Positions 36,472 through 45,247 of a DNA stretch of 64,000 nucleotides are shown in pieces; positions within the stretch are counted from its first letter, which is position 1; each line of letters opens with the position of its first letter. A model generated the notes under the pieces. It was not told where the DNA came from, ran no database searches, and worked only from the letters and a program-made list of their open reading frames with translations. The translations under genes were made by a program, and so were the position numbers. Origin of the DNA: Antarctobacter heliothermus (GTDB lineage Bacteria > Pseudomonadota > Alphaproteobacteria > Rhodobacterales > Rhodobacteraceae); the NCBI RefSeq assembly GCF_002237555.1, contig NZ_CP022540.1, positions 1,558,501 to 1,622,500 on the forward strand, given 5' to 3'.

Positions 36472-37854
36472 ATGCTCAATACCCTTTCCGGCCGATTTTT
36501 GATCCTGACCGTCATCTTCGTGATGGTGGCCGAAGTGCTGATCTTTATGCCGTCGGTGGCGCGCTTCCGCGAGGATTACCTGCTGGCGCGGCTGGAACGG
36601 GCGCAAATCGCGTCGCTGGCGCTGCTGGCGGACGACATGATCGAGCCAGAGCTGGAAGCGGAACTGTTGGCCAATGCGGGGGTCTACAACGTGGTGCTGC
36701 GGCGCGACGAGATCCGGCAGTTGATGCTGTCCTCACCGATCCCCGGCGAGGTGTCGCGGTCGTTTGATCTGCGCGACGCCTCGGCGTGGGAGTTGATGCG
36801 GGATGCGCTGGGCTGTCTTGTTGACGGCAGGCCGCAGGTGATCCGCGTCATGGGCGCACCGCTGCGCGACGGCGGAGAGTTGATCGAGGTCACGATGGAC
36901 AGCGGCCCCTTGCGGGCCGCCATGATCGACTACGGGCTGCGCATCCTGCTGCTGTCGGCGGTCATTTCCATCATCACGGCTGTGCTGCTGTTTCTTGCGG
37001 TGCGCCGTCTGCTGGTGAAGCCGATCAAGGGTGTGGTGGGTCACATCCAGAACTATGCCGCCGCGCCCGAGGACGCGCGCCGGATCATCCGTCCGACGGC
37101 GACGGTGCGTGAATTGCGTGAGGCCGAGGAGTCGCTGAAGCTGCTGCAGACGCAGTTGACGCAGGCGCTGCGGCAGAAAGACCGGCTGGCGCAGTTGGGC
37201 GGCGCGATGGCGCGGGTGAGCCACGATCTGCGCAACATCCTGACATCGGCCCAGTTGTTCACCGACCGGATCGAAATGTCCGAAGATCCGGCGGTGCAGC
37301 GGATGGCGCCCAAGCTGGTGAATTCGATCACCCGCGCGATTTCGCTGTGCGAGAATACCTTGGCCTTTGGTCGGGCCGAGGAACCGGCTCCCAGCCTGAT
37401 GCTGTTCAATCTGTCCGAGTTGACCAACGAGGTGCTGGAGGCAGAGCGGTTGGCGCTGGACGATCACGACGTCAGCCTGTCCGAGGACATCCCCGCCAGC
37501 ATGACGGTGCGCGCCGATTCCGAACAGATTTATCGCGCGCTGTCGAACCTGATCCGCAACGCGCGGCAGGCCATTGTCGCCACGGGGCAGCCGGGTGAGA
37601 TCAACGTGGCCGCCCACGCCGAGGATGAGGATTGGGTGATCACCGTGTCCGATACCGGGCCGGGGCTGCCGCCCAAGGCGCGAGAGCATCTGTTTCAGGC
37701 GTTTCAGGGCGGCGTGCGCAAGGGCGGGTCTGGGCTGGGTCTGGCCATCGTCGCCGAACTGGTGCGTGGCCACGGCGGCAAACTGCGTCTGTCCCGCAGC
37801 GATGATGCTGGCACCTGCTTCGAGATCCGCCTGCCGATGGGGGATGTGAGTTGA
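36472..37854 (+). CDS. Membrane sensor histidine kinase
   Basis: A 460-residue kinase. Two transmembrane segments (about 8-28, ILTVIFVMVAEVLIFM, and 160-183, ILLLSAVISIITAVLLFL) enclose a periplasmic sensor domain; a HAMP-like linker follows (VRRLLVKPIKGVV). The dimerisation box is MARVSHDLRNILTSAQL with the phosphoacceptor His, and the ATPase has NLIRNARQAI (N box), VSDTGPGLP and GSGLGLAIVAELV. No response regulator gene is adjacent, so the partner is elsewhere. It lies 15 bp behind the MerA-like gene and is probably cotranscribed. Confidence 0.92.
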   Translation: MLNTLSGRFLILTVIFVMVAEVLIFMPSVARFREDYLLARLERAQIASLALLADDMIEPELEAELLANAGVYNVVLRRDEIRQLMLSSPIPGEVSRSFDLRDASAWELMRDALGCLVDGRPQVIRVMGAPLRDGGELIEVTMDSGPLRAAMIDYGLRILLLSAVISIITAVLLFLAVRRLLVKPIKGVVGHIQNYAAAPEDARRIIRPTATVRELREAEESLKLLQTQLTQALRQKDRLAQLGGAMARVSHDLRNILTSAQLFTDRIEMSEDPAVQRMAPKLVNSITRAISLCENTLAFGRAEEPAPSLMLFNLSELTNEVLEAERLALDDHDVSLSEDIPASMTVRADSEQIYRALSNLIRNARQAIVATGQPGEINVAAHAEDEDWVITVSDTGPGLPPKAREHLFQAFQGGVRKGGSGLGLAIVAELVRGHGGKLRLSRSDDAGTCFEIRLPMGDVS

Positions 37855-38128
37855 TGTCCGGGATTGAATGCGCGGGTCTGTTTGGTGTTCGCCGGGCGGC
37901 GTGACCTCGTCAGTTCTGCCGGGCCGATGCGTATCGGTGACTTGCCTTCCCTTTGGGGGAATGAGGTGCGTGGACAGCCACATCTGACGGGCGTTGCGTT
38001 TACCGGTGCCGTGCGGCCAAGGCCGGGCCACAGCAAACGCCACCCGAGCACACCGCGCGCATCCCGCAAAGAAAACCTGTGATTGCCCCTTGCAATGGTC
38101 GGACACGAGAGGTAAATCCCGCCCTCAC

Positions 38129-38205
38129 GGACCGATAGCTCAGCTGGATAGAGTACTTGACTACGAATCAAGGGGTCGGGGGTTCGAATCCTCCTCGGTC
38201 CGCCA
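38129..38205 (+). tRNA. tRNA-Arg (anticodon ACG)
   Basis: A full cloverleaf: acceptor GGACCGA with TCGGTCC, D arm TAGCTCAGCTGGATAGAGTA, anticodon stem CTTGA/TCAAG around CTACGAA giving anticodon ACG, and T loop GGGGGTTCGAATCCTCC. The 3' CCA is encoded. A34 would be converted to inosine to read CGU/CGC/CGA. Confidence 0.95.
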
Positions 38206-38433
38206 CTACCACTTGGTAGGGCGTTGAAGCGCTAGAGAAAACCGGCAGTGCCGGGCATCTCATACACAGAATAATCCGATTGTCGTGACATTGACATGGG
38301 CCGCTGTCAGCGCGCCGCAGGCCGTCGGACATCGATTGAACTTTTTGTTCAGGCCTGACACGGGTCGACCTCTTGAGGTGAAGTCTGTCGCAACTGGCAG
38401 GCGGGCTTGGCCCATGCAGCAATGGAGACCATG

Positions 38434-39153
38434 ATGCGCCCTGACGTGATTGTCACTTATTCCGAAGCCCTGAAGGCCGCCCGCGCCGCCGGCAAGCAGA
38501 TTGTGCCGCCGGGGGAAATTCCTACCTATTCAGAGGCAATAGCCATCCAGGCCGCAATTCAAACCGATCTGGGGGCTGTGGCAGGCTTCAAGGTTGCGGC
38601 GCGGCCCGAGGGGCCGCCGGTTCTGGCGCCGATTTCGGCGCATCGTGTCTTTGACAGCGGCGTGGCTATTTCGTCGCCGAACATGGCCGGGGTTGAACTG
38701 GAAATCGCATTTGAACTGATGCAGCCCTTTTCGGATGCACCGCTTAGGGATTTGTTCCGTCCGCGTCTGGTGATGGAACTGGTCGACACACGGTTTTCGG
38801 GTGACGCTTTGGACCCGATGCAAAAGATGTCCGACATGCAATTGAACGACGGTCTGGTTCTTGGGCCGGTTCTGGACAGCTGGGATGGGTCGGATTTCGG
38901 CACGGTACAGGCGCGGATGACCGGGGCGGATCGCGTTATTCTGGATGGTGCGGCCGAGGTGCCGGGCGGGTCCGCGCTGGCCAACCTGCAACTGTGCCTT
39001 GATCATTTGGGTGACCATTGCGGCGGCGTTCAGCCGGGCCAGCACATCATCACCGGGTCGCTCTGCGGCCTGCCATGGTTTGGGGCAGGCGACGTGGTTC
39101 AGGCGGAGGTCGCGGGTTTCGGTGAGGTTAAGGCGGCGCTGGTTCCGCGCTGA
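38434..39153 (+). CDS. 2-keto-4-pentenoate hydratase-like protein (fumarylacetoacetase superfamily)
   Basis: A 239-residue protein. The metal-binding Glu pair appears in GVELEIAFEL, with PRLVMELVDTRF and a conserved Asp/Gly series, then SALANLQLCLDHLGDHCGGVQPGQHIITGSLCGLP and a final GAGDVVQAEVAGFGEV. Members hydrate or tautomerise 2-oxoalkenoates such as 2-hydroxypenta-2,4-dienoate, using Mg2+. ATG 38434 has GGAG 6 nt upstream; ATG 38431 adjoins it. It precedes an amidase and racemase-like gene and may belong to the same catabolic block. Substrate not assigned. Confidence 0.87.
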   Translation: MRPDVIVTYSEALKAARAAGKQIVPPGEIPTYSEAIAIQAAIQTDLGAVAGFKVAARPEGPPVLAPISAHRVFDSGVAISSPNMAGVELEIAFELMQPFSDAPLRDLFRPRLVMELVDTRFSGDALDPMQKMSDMQLNDGLVLGPVLDSWDGSDFGTVQARMTGADRVILDGAAEVPGGSALANLQLCLDHLGDHCGGVQPGQHIITGSLCGLPWFGAGDVVQAEVAGFGEVKAALVPR

Positions 39154-39423
39154 GCGGGGCGGCTGTTCGTGCCGCCTGAGATCCGGCGACGGCCCCGCCA
39201 AGGGAGGCGGTGGGCTGTTTGCCATGGGTCAGGGTTCGCCTTTGTCGGGAACCTGGATTGCAGGCCGCCTTGACTTGCGGCAACGGGCGTGGCGTGCGGT
39301 GAAATTTCGTGCAAACCGCGCCGGTTTTCCGGTTCCGGCCCGGGAATGCGGTCGTACCTGTTTTGCAGAGCGTGCCGCTGCCCTTCTGGTTGTCGTTTGT
39401 GTCATCGCGACAGGACAGGGCCA

Positions 39424-39576
39424 ATGCACGGCGCATTTTTACGACAGGTCGGGACGGTTTTCGGAGCGCGGAGGGGCGGACTTGCCGGTCTGACCGGCGG
39501 TGACCCGATCTTGGCGGCGCTGCTCTGGCTGATCCCGGTCCTGATGCCCGCGCGGCGGCGGGGGGCGCGCCGATGA
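39424..39576 (+). CDS. Small candidate membrane protein (50 aa) coupled to an amidase
   Basis: A 50-residue frame MHGAFLRQVGTVFGARRGG... with one hydrophobic helix (PILAALLWLIPVLMPA) and an Arg-rich tail. Its stop TGA at 39574-39576 overlaps the amidase ATG at 39573 (ATGA), a translational-coupling layout seen elsewhere in the window. An AGGGCCA purine stretch lies just upstream. The overlap argues for a real gene, but I do not recognise it and chance is possible. Confidence 0.4.
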   Translation: MHGAFLRQVGTVFGARRGGLAGLTGGDPILAALLWLIPVLMPARRRGARR

Positions 39577-40904
39577 GCGATCTCCCCGTGACAGAGATGG
39601 ATGCCACTGCGCTGCTAGCGGCCTATGCCGATGGTCGCATCGACCCGGTCGAGGTGACGCGTGCGCATATGGACCGGATCGCAGCAGAAAACGGCAGGCT
39701 GAACGCCTATAGTGCGGTGTCTGGCACGGCCTTGGACGAGGCGCGCAATGCAACGCAGAGGTTGGAGGCAGGTGGCGCGGCGGGGCCTTTGAACGGTGTG
39801 CCGGTGATCTTCAAGGACAACCTGTGCGCCGCCGGGATGCCCGCAGCATGGGGCAACGCGGAACTGGCCCAGCGCGCGGTCGAGCGTGACGAGGTGCCGG
39901 TGGCGGCGCTGCGTGCGGCGGGGGCGGTGATCCTTGGCAAGGGCAACACGCCGGAATTTGCAGTGGATGGCTATACTGACAACGCCACCTTTGGCCCGAC
40001 GCGGCACCCGCTTGACCCGGCGCTGACGCCCGGAGGCTCATCCGGCGGGGTTGTCGCAGCGGTGGCCTCTGGCATGGCGGTGGCGGGGTTGGCGACCGAT
40101 GGGGGCGGGTCCATCCGGCGGCCAGCGGGTTACACCGGGCTTTGGGGGCTGAAACCGGGGATCGGGGTGGTGCGACGCGGGGGCGGTTTGCCGCAAGTGC
40201 TGCTGGACCTTGAGGTGGTCGGGCCGATCACACGATCCGCCCGTGATCTGGAGCTGTTTCACCGGGTTCTGACGGGACAAGGGGCAAAAGCGCCGGGCAG
40301 TTGCCGCATTCTGGCGGTCGGGCTGCTGAGCGATGCACCCTGTGATCCGTTGATCCGTGACAGCTTTGCCGCGACGGTCAACCGGCTCCGTGCGCTGGGC
40401 CATAAGGTGGTTGAGGGCGCTCTGCCGGTTGATCTGGCACCGCTGAACGCGGTTTGGTCCGGCATCGGTGAGATCGGACTGGCGCATCTGGGGCGCAACG
40501 ACCCAGCGGTGCTGGGTAGTGCCGCCGAGAAATACCGCGCGATGGCGCGGGCCGGGGCGGGGGCCAGCGCAGTGGATCTGTATGAGGCGCTGACCCGCAT
40601 CTTTGCCCTGCGCGAGACGGTGCGGGGGCTGTGGGGGTATGACGCTGTGCTGATGCCGACGGCGGCAGCGATGCCTTGGCCTGCGGATCAGGCCTTTCCT
40701 GCGCAGATCGACGGGCAGGATGTGGGGCCACGGGGGCACGCGATCTATACAGGCTGGGTCAATGCGGCTGGCCTGCCAGCGCTGGCCTTTCCGGCGGCAC
40801 AGGTCGGCGAGATGCCGGTGGGTATGCAACTGATCGCCGATCAGGGCGGTGAGGGGGCTCTCTTGGGTGTTGCCGCCCAGTTGGACGCGGGGCAGGGGAC
40901 ATGA
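39573..40904 (+). CDS. Amidase (amidase signature family)
   Basis: A 443-residue amidase-signature hydrolase. The Ser-cisSer-Lys triad is visible: Lys in PVIFKDNLCA, the Gly/Ser-rich GGSSGGVVAAVA region with cis-Ser, and the nucleophile in ATDGGGSIRRPAGYTGLWGLKP. It hydrolyses an amide to acid and ammonia; the substrate cannot be told from sequence. ATG 39573 overlaps the small upstream frame and its stop overlaps the racemase start (ATGA at 40901). Confidence 0.92.
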   Translation: MSDLPVTEMDATALLAAYADGRIDPVEVTRAHMDRIAAENGRLNAYSAVSGTALDEARNATQRLEAGGAAGPLNGVPVIFKDNLCAAGMPAAWGNAELAQRAVERDEVPVAALRAAGAVILGKGNTPEFAVDGYTDNATFGPTRHPLDPALTPGGSSGGVVAAVASGMAVAGLATDGGGSIRRPAGYTGLWGLKPGIGVVRRGGGLPQVLLDLEVVGPITRSARDLELFHRVLTGQGAKAPGSCRILAVGLLSDAPCDPLIRDSFAATVNRLRALGHKVVEGALPVDLAPLNAVWSGIGEIGLAHLGRNDPAVLGSAAEKYRAMARAGAGASAVDLYEALTRIFALRETVRGLWGYDAVLMPTAAAMPWPADQAFPAQIDGQDVGPRGHAIYTGWVNAAGLPALAFPAAQVGEMPVGMQLIADQGGEGALLGVAAQLDAGQGT

Positions 40905-41581
40905 CCCCGCTTTTGATGAATCCCAATGCAAATGTCGCGACGACCGAAGCGATGGTGCAGATCGCGTGCCAGATCCTGCCCGACATCACCGGATGGACCG
41001 CGCCTAAGGGGCCCCAGATGATTGTTGATGAGGCGGCTTTGACGGCTGCCGGGCAACAGGTGGCCGAGGCGCAATTGCCTCGGGTTGCGGGGATCATCGT
41101 GTCCGCCTTTGGCGATCCGGGGCGCGCGGCGCTGGCGGCGCGGATGGTCTGCCCGGTGATCGGGATCGGCGCGGCCTCGGCCCGGGCAGCGGGGGGGCGT
41201 TGCTTTGCCGTGGCGACGACCACACCCAATCTGTCCGTTCCGATTGATGCCTTGATGACGCCGGTGGGTGGCTACCTTGGCTGCTATCTGACTCAGGACG
41301 ATCCGCTGGCCTTGATGGCGCATCCCGCGCGGTTGGATGCGGCGCTTGCCGGGGCTGTGGCGCGCGCCGCCGAGGACGGTGCCGAGGTGATCATCATCGG
41401 CGGCGGCCCTCTGGGAGAGGCGGCGGAACGCCTGTCAGCATCCAGCCCGGTGCCCCTGATTTCGCCGATTCGTGCGGCCTGTGCTGAATTACGCGATGCG
41501 CTGTTGTCTGGCGCTTCGGGGGGCGCGGTTCGTGTGCCGCGAAAAGAGGCGTCAACAACTGCCCGCAAGACTAAAAATTAG
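40901..41581 (+). CDS. Asp/Glu/hydantoin-racemase family protein lacking catalytic cysteines
   Basis: A 226-residue protein of the Asp/Glu racemase superfamily, hydantoin/allantoin racemase branch: LLMNPNANVATTEAM, IIVSAFGDPGRAALAARM (residues 66-81), IGIGAASARAA, and VIIIGGGPLGEAAERLS (163-179). In active hydantoin racemases the first site is CFGDPG and the second a Cys in a GCxGM-type segment; here the positions are Ala69 and Gly168-type. So classic two-base Cys racemisation looks impossible. It may be a binder, lyase or inactive paralogue. Coupled to the amidase upstream, with a C-terminus rich in Arg/Lys. A substrate related to its neighbours is likely but unproven. Confidence 0.85.
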   Translation: MTPLLMNPNANVATTEAMVQIACQILPDITGWTAPKGPQMIVDEAALTAAGQQVAEAQLPRVAGIIVSAFGDPGRAALAARMVCPVIGIGAASARAAGGRCFAVATTTPNLSVPIDALMTPVGGYLGCYLTQDDPLALMAHPARLDAALAGAVARAAEDGAEVIIIGGGPLGEAAERLSASSPVPLISPIRAACAELRDALLSGASGGAVRVPRKEASTTARKTKN

Positions 41582-41657
41582 GCATTTCGCTGCGGTGCAG
41601 AAAATCATGATCGGAAAATTCACGTTTCTGCTGGTTGGACAGAAATGCCCCGGTCAA

Positions 41658-41671
41658 AGTTTTGCGAAACT
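41658..41671. promoter_or_regulatory. Short palindrome upstream of the ABC importer
   Basis: AGTTT and AAACT flank TGCG in the 157-bp gap before the binding-protein gene. It is a candidate operator only, given the short arms. Confidence 0.3.
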
Positions 41672-41738
41672 CAATTGGCGCAAGATAGACCGACAATACA
41701 AAGGAATAACAATGACTTGGCAACCCAAGGAGGTATCA

Positions 41739-43340
41739 ATGCCTAAATTTCTAAAAGGGGCTGTGGCCATTGCGACAGCGGTCGCGCTGTCCTGTGCCAC
41801 GATGGCCAACGCCCAAGGCGTTCTGCGCGTCGGCATGACGGCAGCGGATATTCCGCTGACCACCGGCCAGACCGACCAAGGCGGCGAAGGCATGCGTTTC
41901 ATGGGCTATACGGTCTACGATTCGCTAATCGAATGGGACCTGACCAGCGCTGACAAACCGTCGGTCCTGATTCCCGGCCTGGCGACTGAATGGTCGGTGG
42001 GCGAAGACGAGCTGACATGGACATTTGCCCTGCGTGAAGGCGTGACCTTTCACGACGGATCGCCGCTGACCGCCGAAGTGGTTGTCTGGAACCTGGACAA
42101 ACTGCTGGACAGCGAAGCCGAGCAATATGACCCGCGCCAGTCGGCACAGGGCAAAAGCCGTATTCCCGCCGTCGCGTCCTATGAGGCCGTCGATGATCTG
42201 ACGCTGACCATCACAACAACGGTCCCCGACGCCACGCTGCCCTACCAGCTTGCGTGGATTTTGATGTCCTCCAAGGCCAACTGGGAGGCGATGGACAAGG
42301 ACTGGGAAAAGGTCGCGATGGCGCCCTCGGGCACCGGCCCTTGGAAACTGGAGACCTTTGTCCCCCGTGAGCGTGCCGAACTGGTGCCGAATGCGGATTA
42401 TTGGGACGAAACCCGCATCCCCAAGCTGGACAAGATGGTCCTGATCCCGCTGCCGGAACCCAACGCCCGCGCCGCAGCGCTGCTGTCCGGTCAGGTGGAC
42501 TGGATCGAGGCACCTGCGCCCGACACCATCCCGGCGATGACCGGCAACGGCTTTGTCATCTCGTCCAACGCTTATCCGCACAACTGGACATGGCACCTGT
42601 CGCGTCTGGAAGGCTCGCCCTGGAATGACATCCGCGTGCGCAAAGCCGCCAACATGGCGATCGACCGCGAAAGCATGATGCCGCTGTTGGGTGGCCTGAT
42701 GGTCCCGGCCAAAGGGTTCCTGCCGCCCTCGTCGCAGTGGTTCGGTGAGCCGACGTTTGACCCTTCCTATGATCTGGAAGCAGCCAAAGCGCTGATGACA
42801 GAGGCCGGCTATGGCCCTGACAACCGCCTGACGGTCAAGGCGCTGATCTCTCCCTCGGGTTCGGGCCAGATGCTGCCGCTGCCGATGAACGAATACGTCC
42901 AGCAGAGCCTTGCCGAGGTCTGGATCGACGTAGAGTTCATGGTCGTGGAATGGAACCAGATGATCAACCTGTGGCGTGCAGGTGCGGCGGATGAAGCGGT
43001 AGATGGCGCGAATTCCATCAACTTTACCTACTTTATCCAGGACCCGTTCACCGGCCTGATCCGTCACCTTGACGAAGGTCTGATCGCACCCAACGGCACC
43101 AACTGGGGTCACTACATCGACCCAGAAATGCAGGCGTTGTTCGAAGAGATCAAAACCACCTTTGATCCCGAAGCACAGACCGCCGTTCTGCAAAAGACGC
43201 ATGAGAAATACGTCAACGACGCGCTGTTCCTCTTCGTGACCCATGACGTGGCGCCCCGCGCGCTGAGCCCCAAGGTCGAAGGCTTTGTTCAGGCGCAGAA
43301 CTGGTACCAGAACTTCTCCTCAATCTCGATGGCCGACTAA
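41739..43340 (+). CDS. Peptide/oligopeptide-type ABC transporter substrate-binding protein
   Basis: A 533-residue periplasmic protein (family 5 binding protein, DppA/OppA type). Signal peptide: MPKFLKGAVAIATAVALSCATMANAQ, cleavage after ANA. The mature protein has DSLIEWDLTSADKPSVLIPGLATEWSVGEDELTWTFALREGVTFHDGSPLTAE, the hallmark of this family. AAGGAGGT at 41726-41733 sits 5 nt before ATG 41739. A second in-frame ATG at 41712 (MTWQPKEVS) also has AAGGA upstream but would put hydrophilic residues ahead of the signal. First gene of a five-gene importer. Confidence 0.93.
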   Translation: MPKFLKGAVAIATAVALSCATMANAQGVLRVGMTAADIPLTTGQTDQGGEGMRFMGYTVYDSLIEWDLTSADKPSVLIPGLATEWSVGEDELTWTFALREGVTFHDGSPLTAEVVVWNLDKLLDSEAEQYDPRQSAQGKSRIPAVASYEAVDDLTLTITTTVPDATLPYQLAWILMSSKANWEAMDKDWEKVAMAPSGTGPWKLETFVPRERAELVPNADYWDETRIPKLDKMVLIPLPEPNARAAALLSGQVDWIEAPAPDTIPAMTGNGFVISSNAYPHNWTWHLSRLEGSPWNDIRVRKAANMAIDRESMMPLLGGLMVPAKGFLPPSSQWFGEPTFDPSYDLEAAKALMTEAGYGPDNRLTVKALISPSGSGQMLPLPMNEYVQQSLAEVWIDVEFMVVEWNQMINLWRAGAADEAVDGANSINFTYFIQDPFTGLIRHLDEGLIAPNGTNWGHYIDPEMQALFEEIKTTFDPEAQTAVLQKTHEKYVNDALFLFVTHDVAPRALSPKVEGFVQAQNWYQNFSSISMAD

Positions 43341-43348
43341 GGCCCGCA

Positions 43349-43379
43349 GCCCCCGCCGCGCTATGTGGCGGGGGCCTTT
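43349..43379 (+). terminator. Intercistronic hairpin after the binding-protein gene
   Basis: GCCCCCGCC and GGCGGGGGC form a 9-bp stem around CGCTATGT, followed by CTTTGG. It lies between the binding-protein stop and the permease start. Such hairpins often cause partial termination or stabilise the upstream mRNA so the binding protein is made in excess. Confidence 0.6.
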
Positions 43380-43399
43380 GGACATAGAAAGCCAACCCC

Positions 43400-44353
43400 G
43401 TGCTCAGCTATCTCATCCGACGTATTCTGCTGGTCCTGCCTGTCGCCTTTGGCGTGTCGGTGATCTGCTTTCTGCTGGTTCAGATCGCCCCCGGCGATCC
43501 GTTGACCGCAATCATGGCCATTGACGCCACCGCCGAAGAACAGGCCGCCATGCGCGCCGCCTATGGCCTCGATAAACCGCTGCCCATTCAATACGCCATC
43601 TGGATCGGCAATCTGGTGCAGGGCGACATGGGCAAATCCATCGCCACCGGACGGCCCGTCGCCGCCGAGGTGTTCGGTGCGGTGAAAAATTCGCTGCTGC
43701 TGGCGGTCTCGGCGGCTGTGATCGCCTTTCCCATCGGCATTTTCCTAGGCTTCCTTGCTGGCTATTTCCGCGACACATGGATTGACCGCGCGGTGACCGC
43801 GCTGTCGATCACGGGCGTGTCGGTGCCGAACTACTGGCTGGGCATCGTTCTGGTCATCATCTTTTCCGTCAACCTCAGCTGGCTGCCGTCCATGGGTGCG
43901 GGGCCGGGCGGGTCGCAAAGCTGGGCCTGGGACTGGGCGCATATGCGCCACCTCGTCCTGCCTGCGGTGACCTTGGCCGTGGTGCCCATCGGCATCGTGT
44001 CTCGCACCGTGCGGGCGCTGGCCGGGGACATCCTGAGCCAAGATTTCGTCGACGCACTGTACGCCAAAGGCATGAGCCGCGTTGACGTATTGCGCCACGT
44101 CGCGCGCAACGCCGCCGCCACCGCGCTGTCGGTCATGGGGTTGCAACTGGGCTATCTGCTGGGCGGGTCAATCCTGATCGAGACGGTGTTCAACTGGCCC
44201 GGCTCTGGCTTTTTGCTGTCGAACGCCATCTTCCAGCGCGACCTGCCGTTGTTGCAGGGGACAATCCTGATCCTTGCGCTGTTCTTTGTGGCGATGAACC
44301 TGATTGTCGATGTGGTGCAGGCCGCCATCGACCCCCGTATCCAGAGGACGTGA
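43400..44353 (+). CDS. ABC transporter permease (DppB/OppB type)
   Basis: A 317-residue inner-membrane permease. Six hydrophobic segments and the DppB-type N-terminus LSYLIRRILLVLPVAFGVSVICF, then GLDKPLPIQYAIWIGNLVQGDMG, the coupling-loop EAA motif RTVRALAGDILSQDFVDALYAKGMSRVDVLRHVARNA, and TVFNWPGSGFLLSNAIFQRD. Starts at GTG 43400. Forms a heterodimeric pore with the next gene. Confidence 0.92.
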   Translation: MLSYLIRRILLVLPVAFGVSVICFLLVQIAPGDPLTAIMAIDATAEEQAAMRAAYGLDKPLPIQYAIWIGNLVQGDMGKSIATGRPVAAEVFGAVKNSLLLAVSAAVIAFPIGIFLGFLAGYFRDTWIDRAVTALSITGVSVPNYWLGIVLVIIFSVNLSWLPSMGAGPGGSQSWAWDWAHMRHLVLPAVTLAVVPIGIVSRTVRALAGDILSQDFVDALYAKGMSRVDVLRHVARNAAATALSVMGLQLGYLLGGSILIETVFNWPGSGFLLSNAIFQRDLPLLQGTILILALFFVAMNLIVDVVQAAIDPRIQRT

Positions 44354-44356
44354 CGC

Positions 44357-45247
44357 ATGGCCTTGGCTGACACCACCACGCTCCCCACCCCCGAGAAGGT
44401 CGAAAAATCCAAGGGCTATTGGTCCGGCGTTGGTCACCGGTTGGTCCGCGACCCTTTGACCATGTTCTGCCTTGCAGTGGTCGCCGCGCTGATCCTGTCG
44501 GCGGCCTTTGCCCCCTATCTGGGGCTGGCCGATCCCTACAAAGGATCGATGATCGCCCGACTGAAACCCATCGGCGCCCCCGGCTATCCGCTGGGCACCG
44601 ATGAGCAGGGCCGGGATATGCTGGCCCGGCTGATCTATGGTGGGCGGCTGACGCTGTTCATCGGGCTGATGCCGGTGGTCATCGCCTTCTTCGCGGGGTC
44701 GATCCTTGGGATCACCGCCGGTTACGTCGGGGGTCTGACCAACACCATCATCATGCGAACGATTGATGTGTTCTTTGCCTTTCCGTCTGTGCTGCTGGCC
44801 ATCGCCATATCCGGCGCGCTGGGGGCGGGGATCACCAACAGTCTTGTGTCGCTGACCATCGTCTTTATCCCGCCGATTACGCGCGTGGCCGAGGCGGTGA
44901 CATCGGGCGTGCGCAAGCTGGACTATATCGACGCCGCTCGCGCCACCGGAGCCAATGCCTGGACCGTTATCCGGGTGCATGTGATCGGCAACGTTTTGTC
45001 TCCGATCTTTGTTTACGCAACCTCGCTGACATCGGTTTGCATGATCCTTGCTGCGGGTCTGTCCTTTCTTGGCATCGGCGTGCGCCCGCCAGAGCCGGAG
45101 TGGGGTTTGATGCTGAACACGCTGCGATCCGTTATCTACATCAACCCGTGGCTGTCGGCGCTGCCCGGCGTGATGATCTTTGTCACCTCGCTGTGCCTGA
45201 ACTTGCTGAGCGACGGTCTTAGGAGTGCCATGAATGTCCGTGACTGA
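44357..45247 (+). CDS. ABC transporter permease (DppC/OppC type)
   Basis: A 296-residue permease. N-terminal cytoplasmic part (LADTTTLPTPEKVEKSKGYW), then LGTDEQGRDMLARLIYGGRLTLFIG and the EAA region AVTSGVRKLDYIDAARATGANAWTVIRVHVIGNV, GLSFLGIGVRPPEPEWGLMLN. Partner of the DppB-like subunit. Its 3' end overlaps the first ATPase by 14 nt. Confidence 0.92.
   Translation: MALADTTTLPTPEKVEKSKGYWSGVGHRLVRDPLTMFCLAVVAALILSAAFAPYLGLADPYKGSMIARLKPIGAPGYPLGTDEQGRDMLARLIYGGRLTLFIGLMPVVIAFFAGSILGITAGYVGGLTNTIIMRTIDVFFAFPSVLLAIAISGALGAGITNSLVSLTIVFIPPITRVAEAVTSGVRKLDYIDAARATGANAWTVIRVHVIGNVLSPIFVYATSLTSVCMILAAGLSFLGIGVRPPEPEWGLMLNTLRSVIYINPWLSALPGVMIFVTSLCLNLLSDGLRSAMNVRD

Noticed and set aside
37864..38082. 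72-codon frame between the histidine kinase and the tRNA
   Set aside because: Composition and lack of ribosome-binding site and motifs do not support coding; left as spacer.
38206..38219. Short hairpin CTACC/GGTAG after the tRNA, and the idea of a tRNA attachment site
   Set aside because: No integrase or repeated tRNA 3' end nearby, and the stem is too weak to call a terminator or att site.
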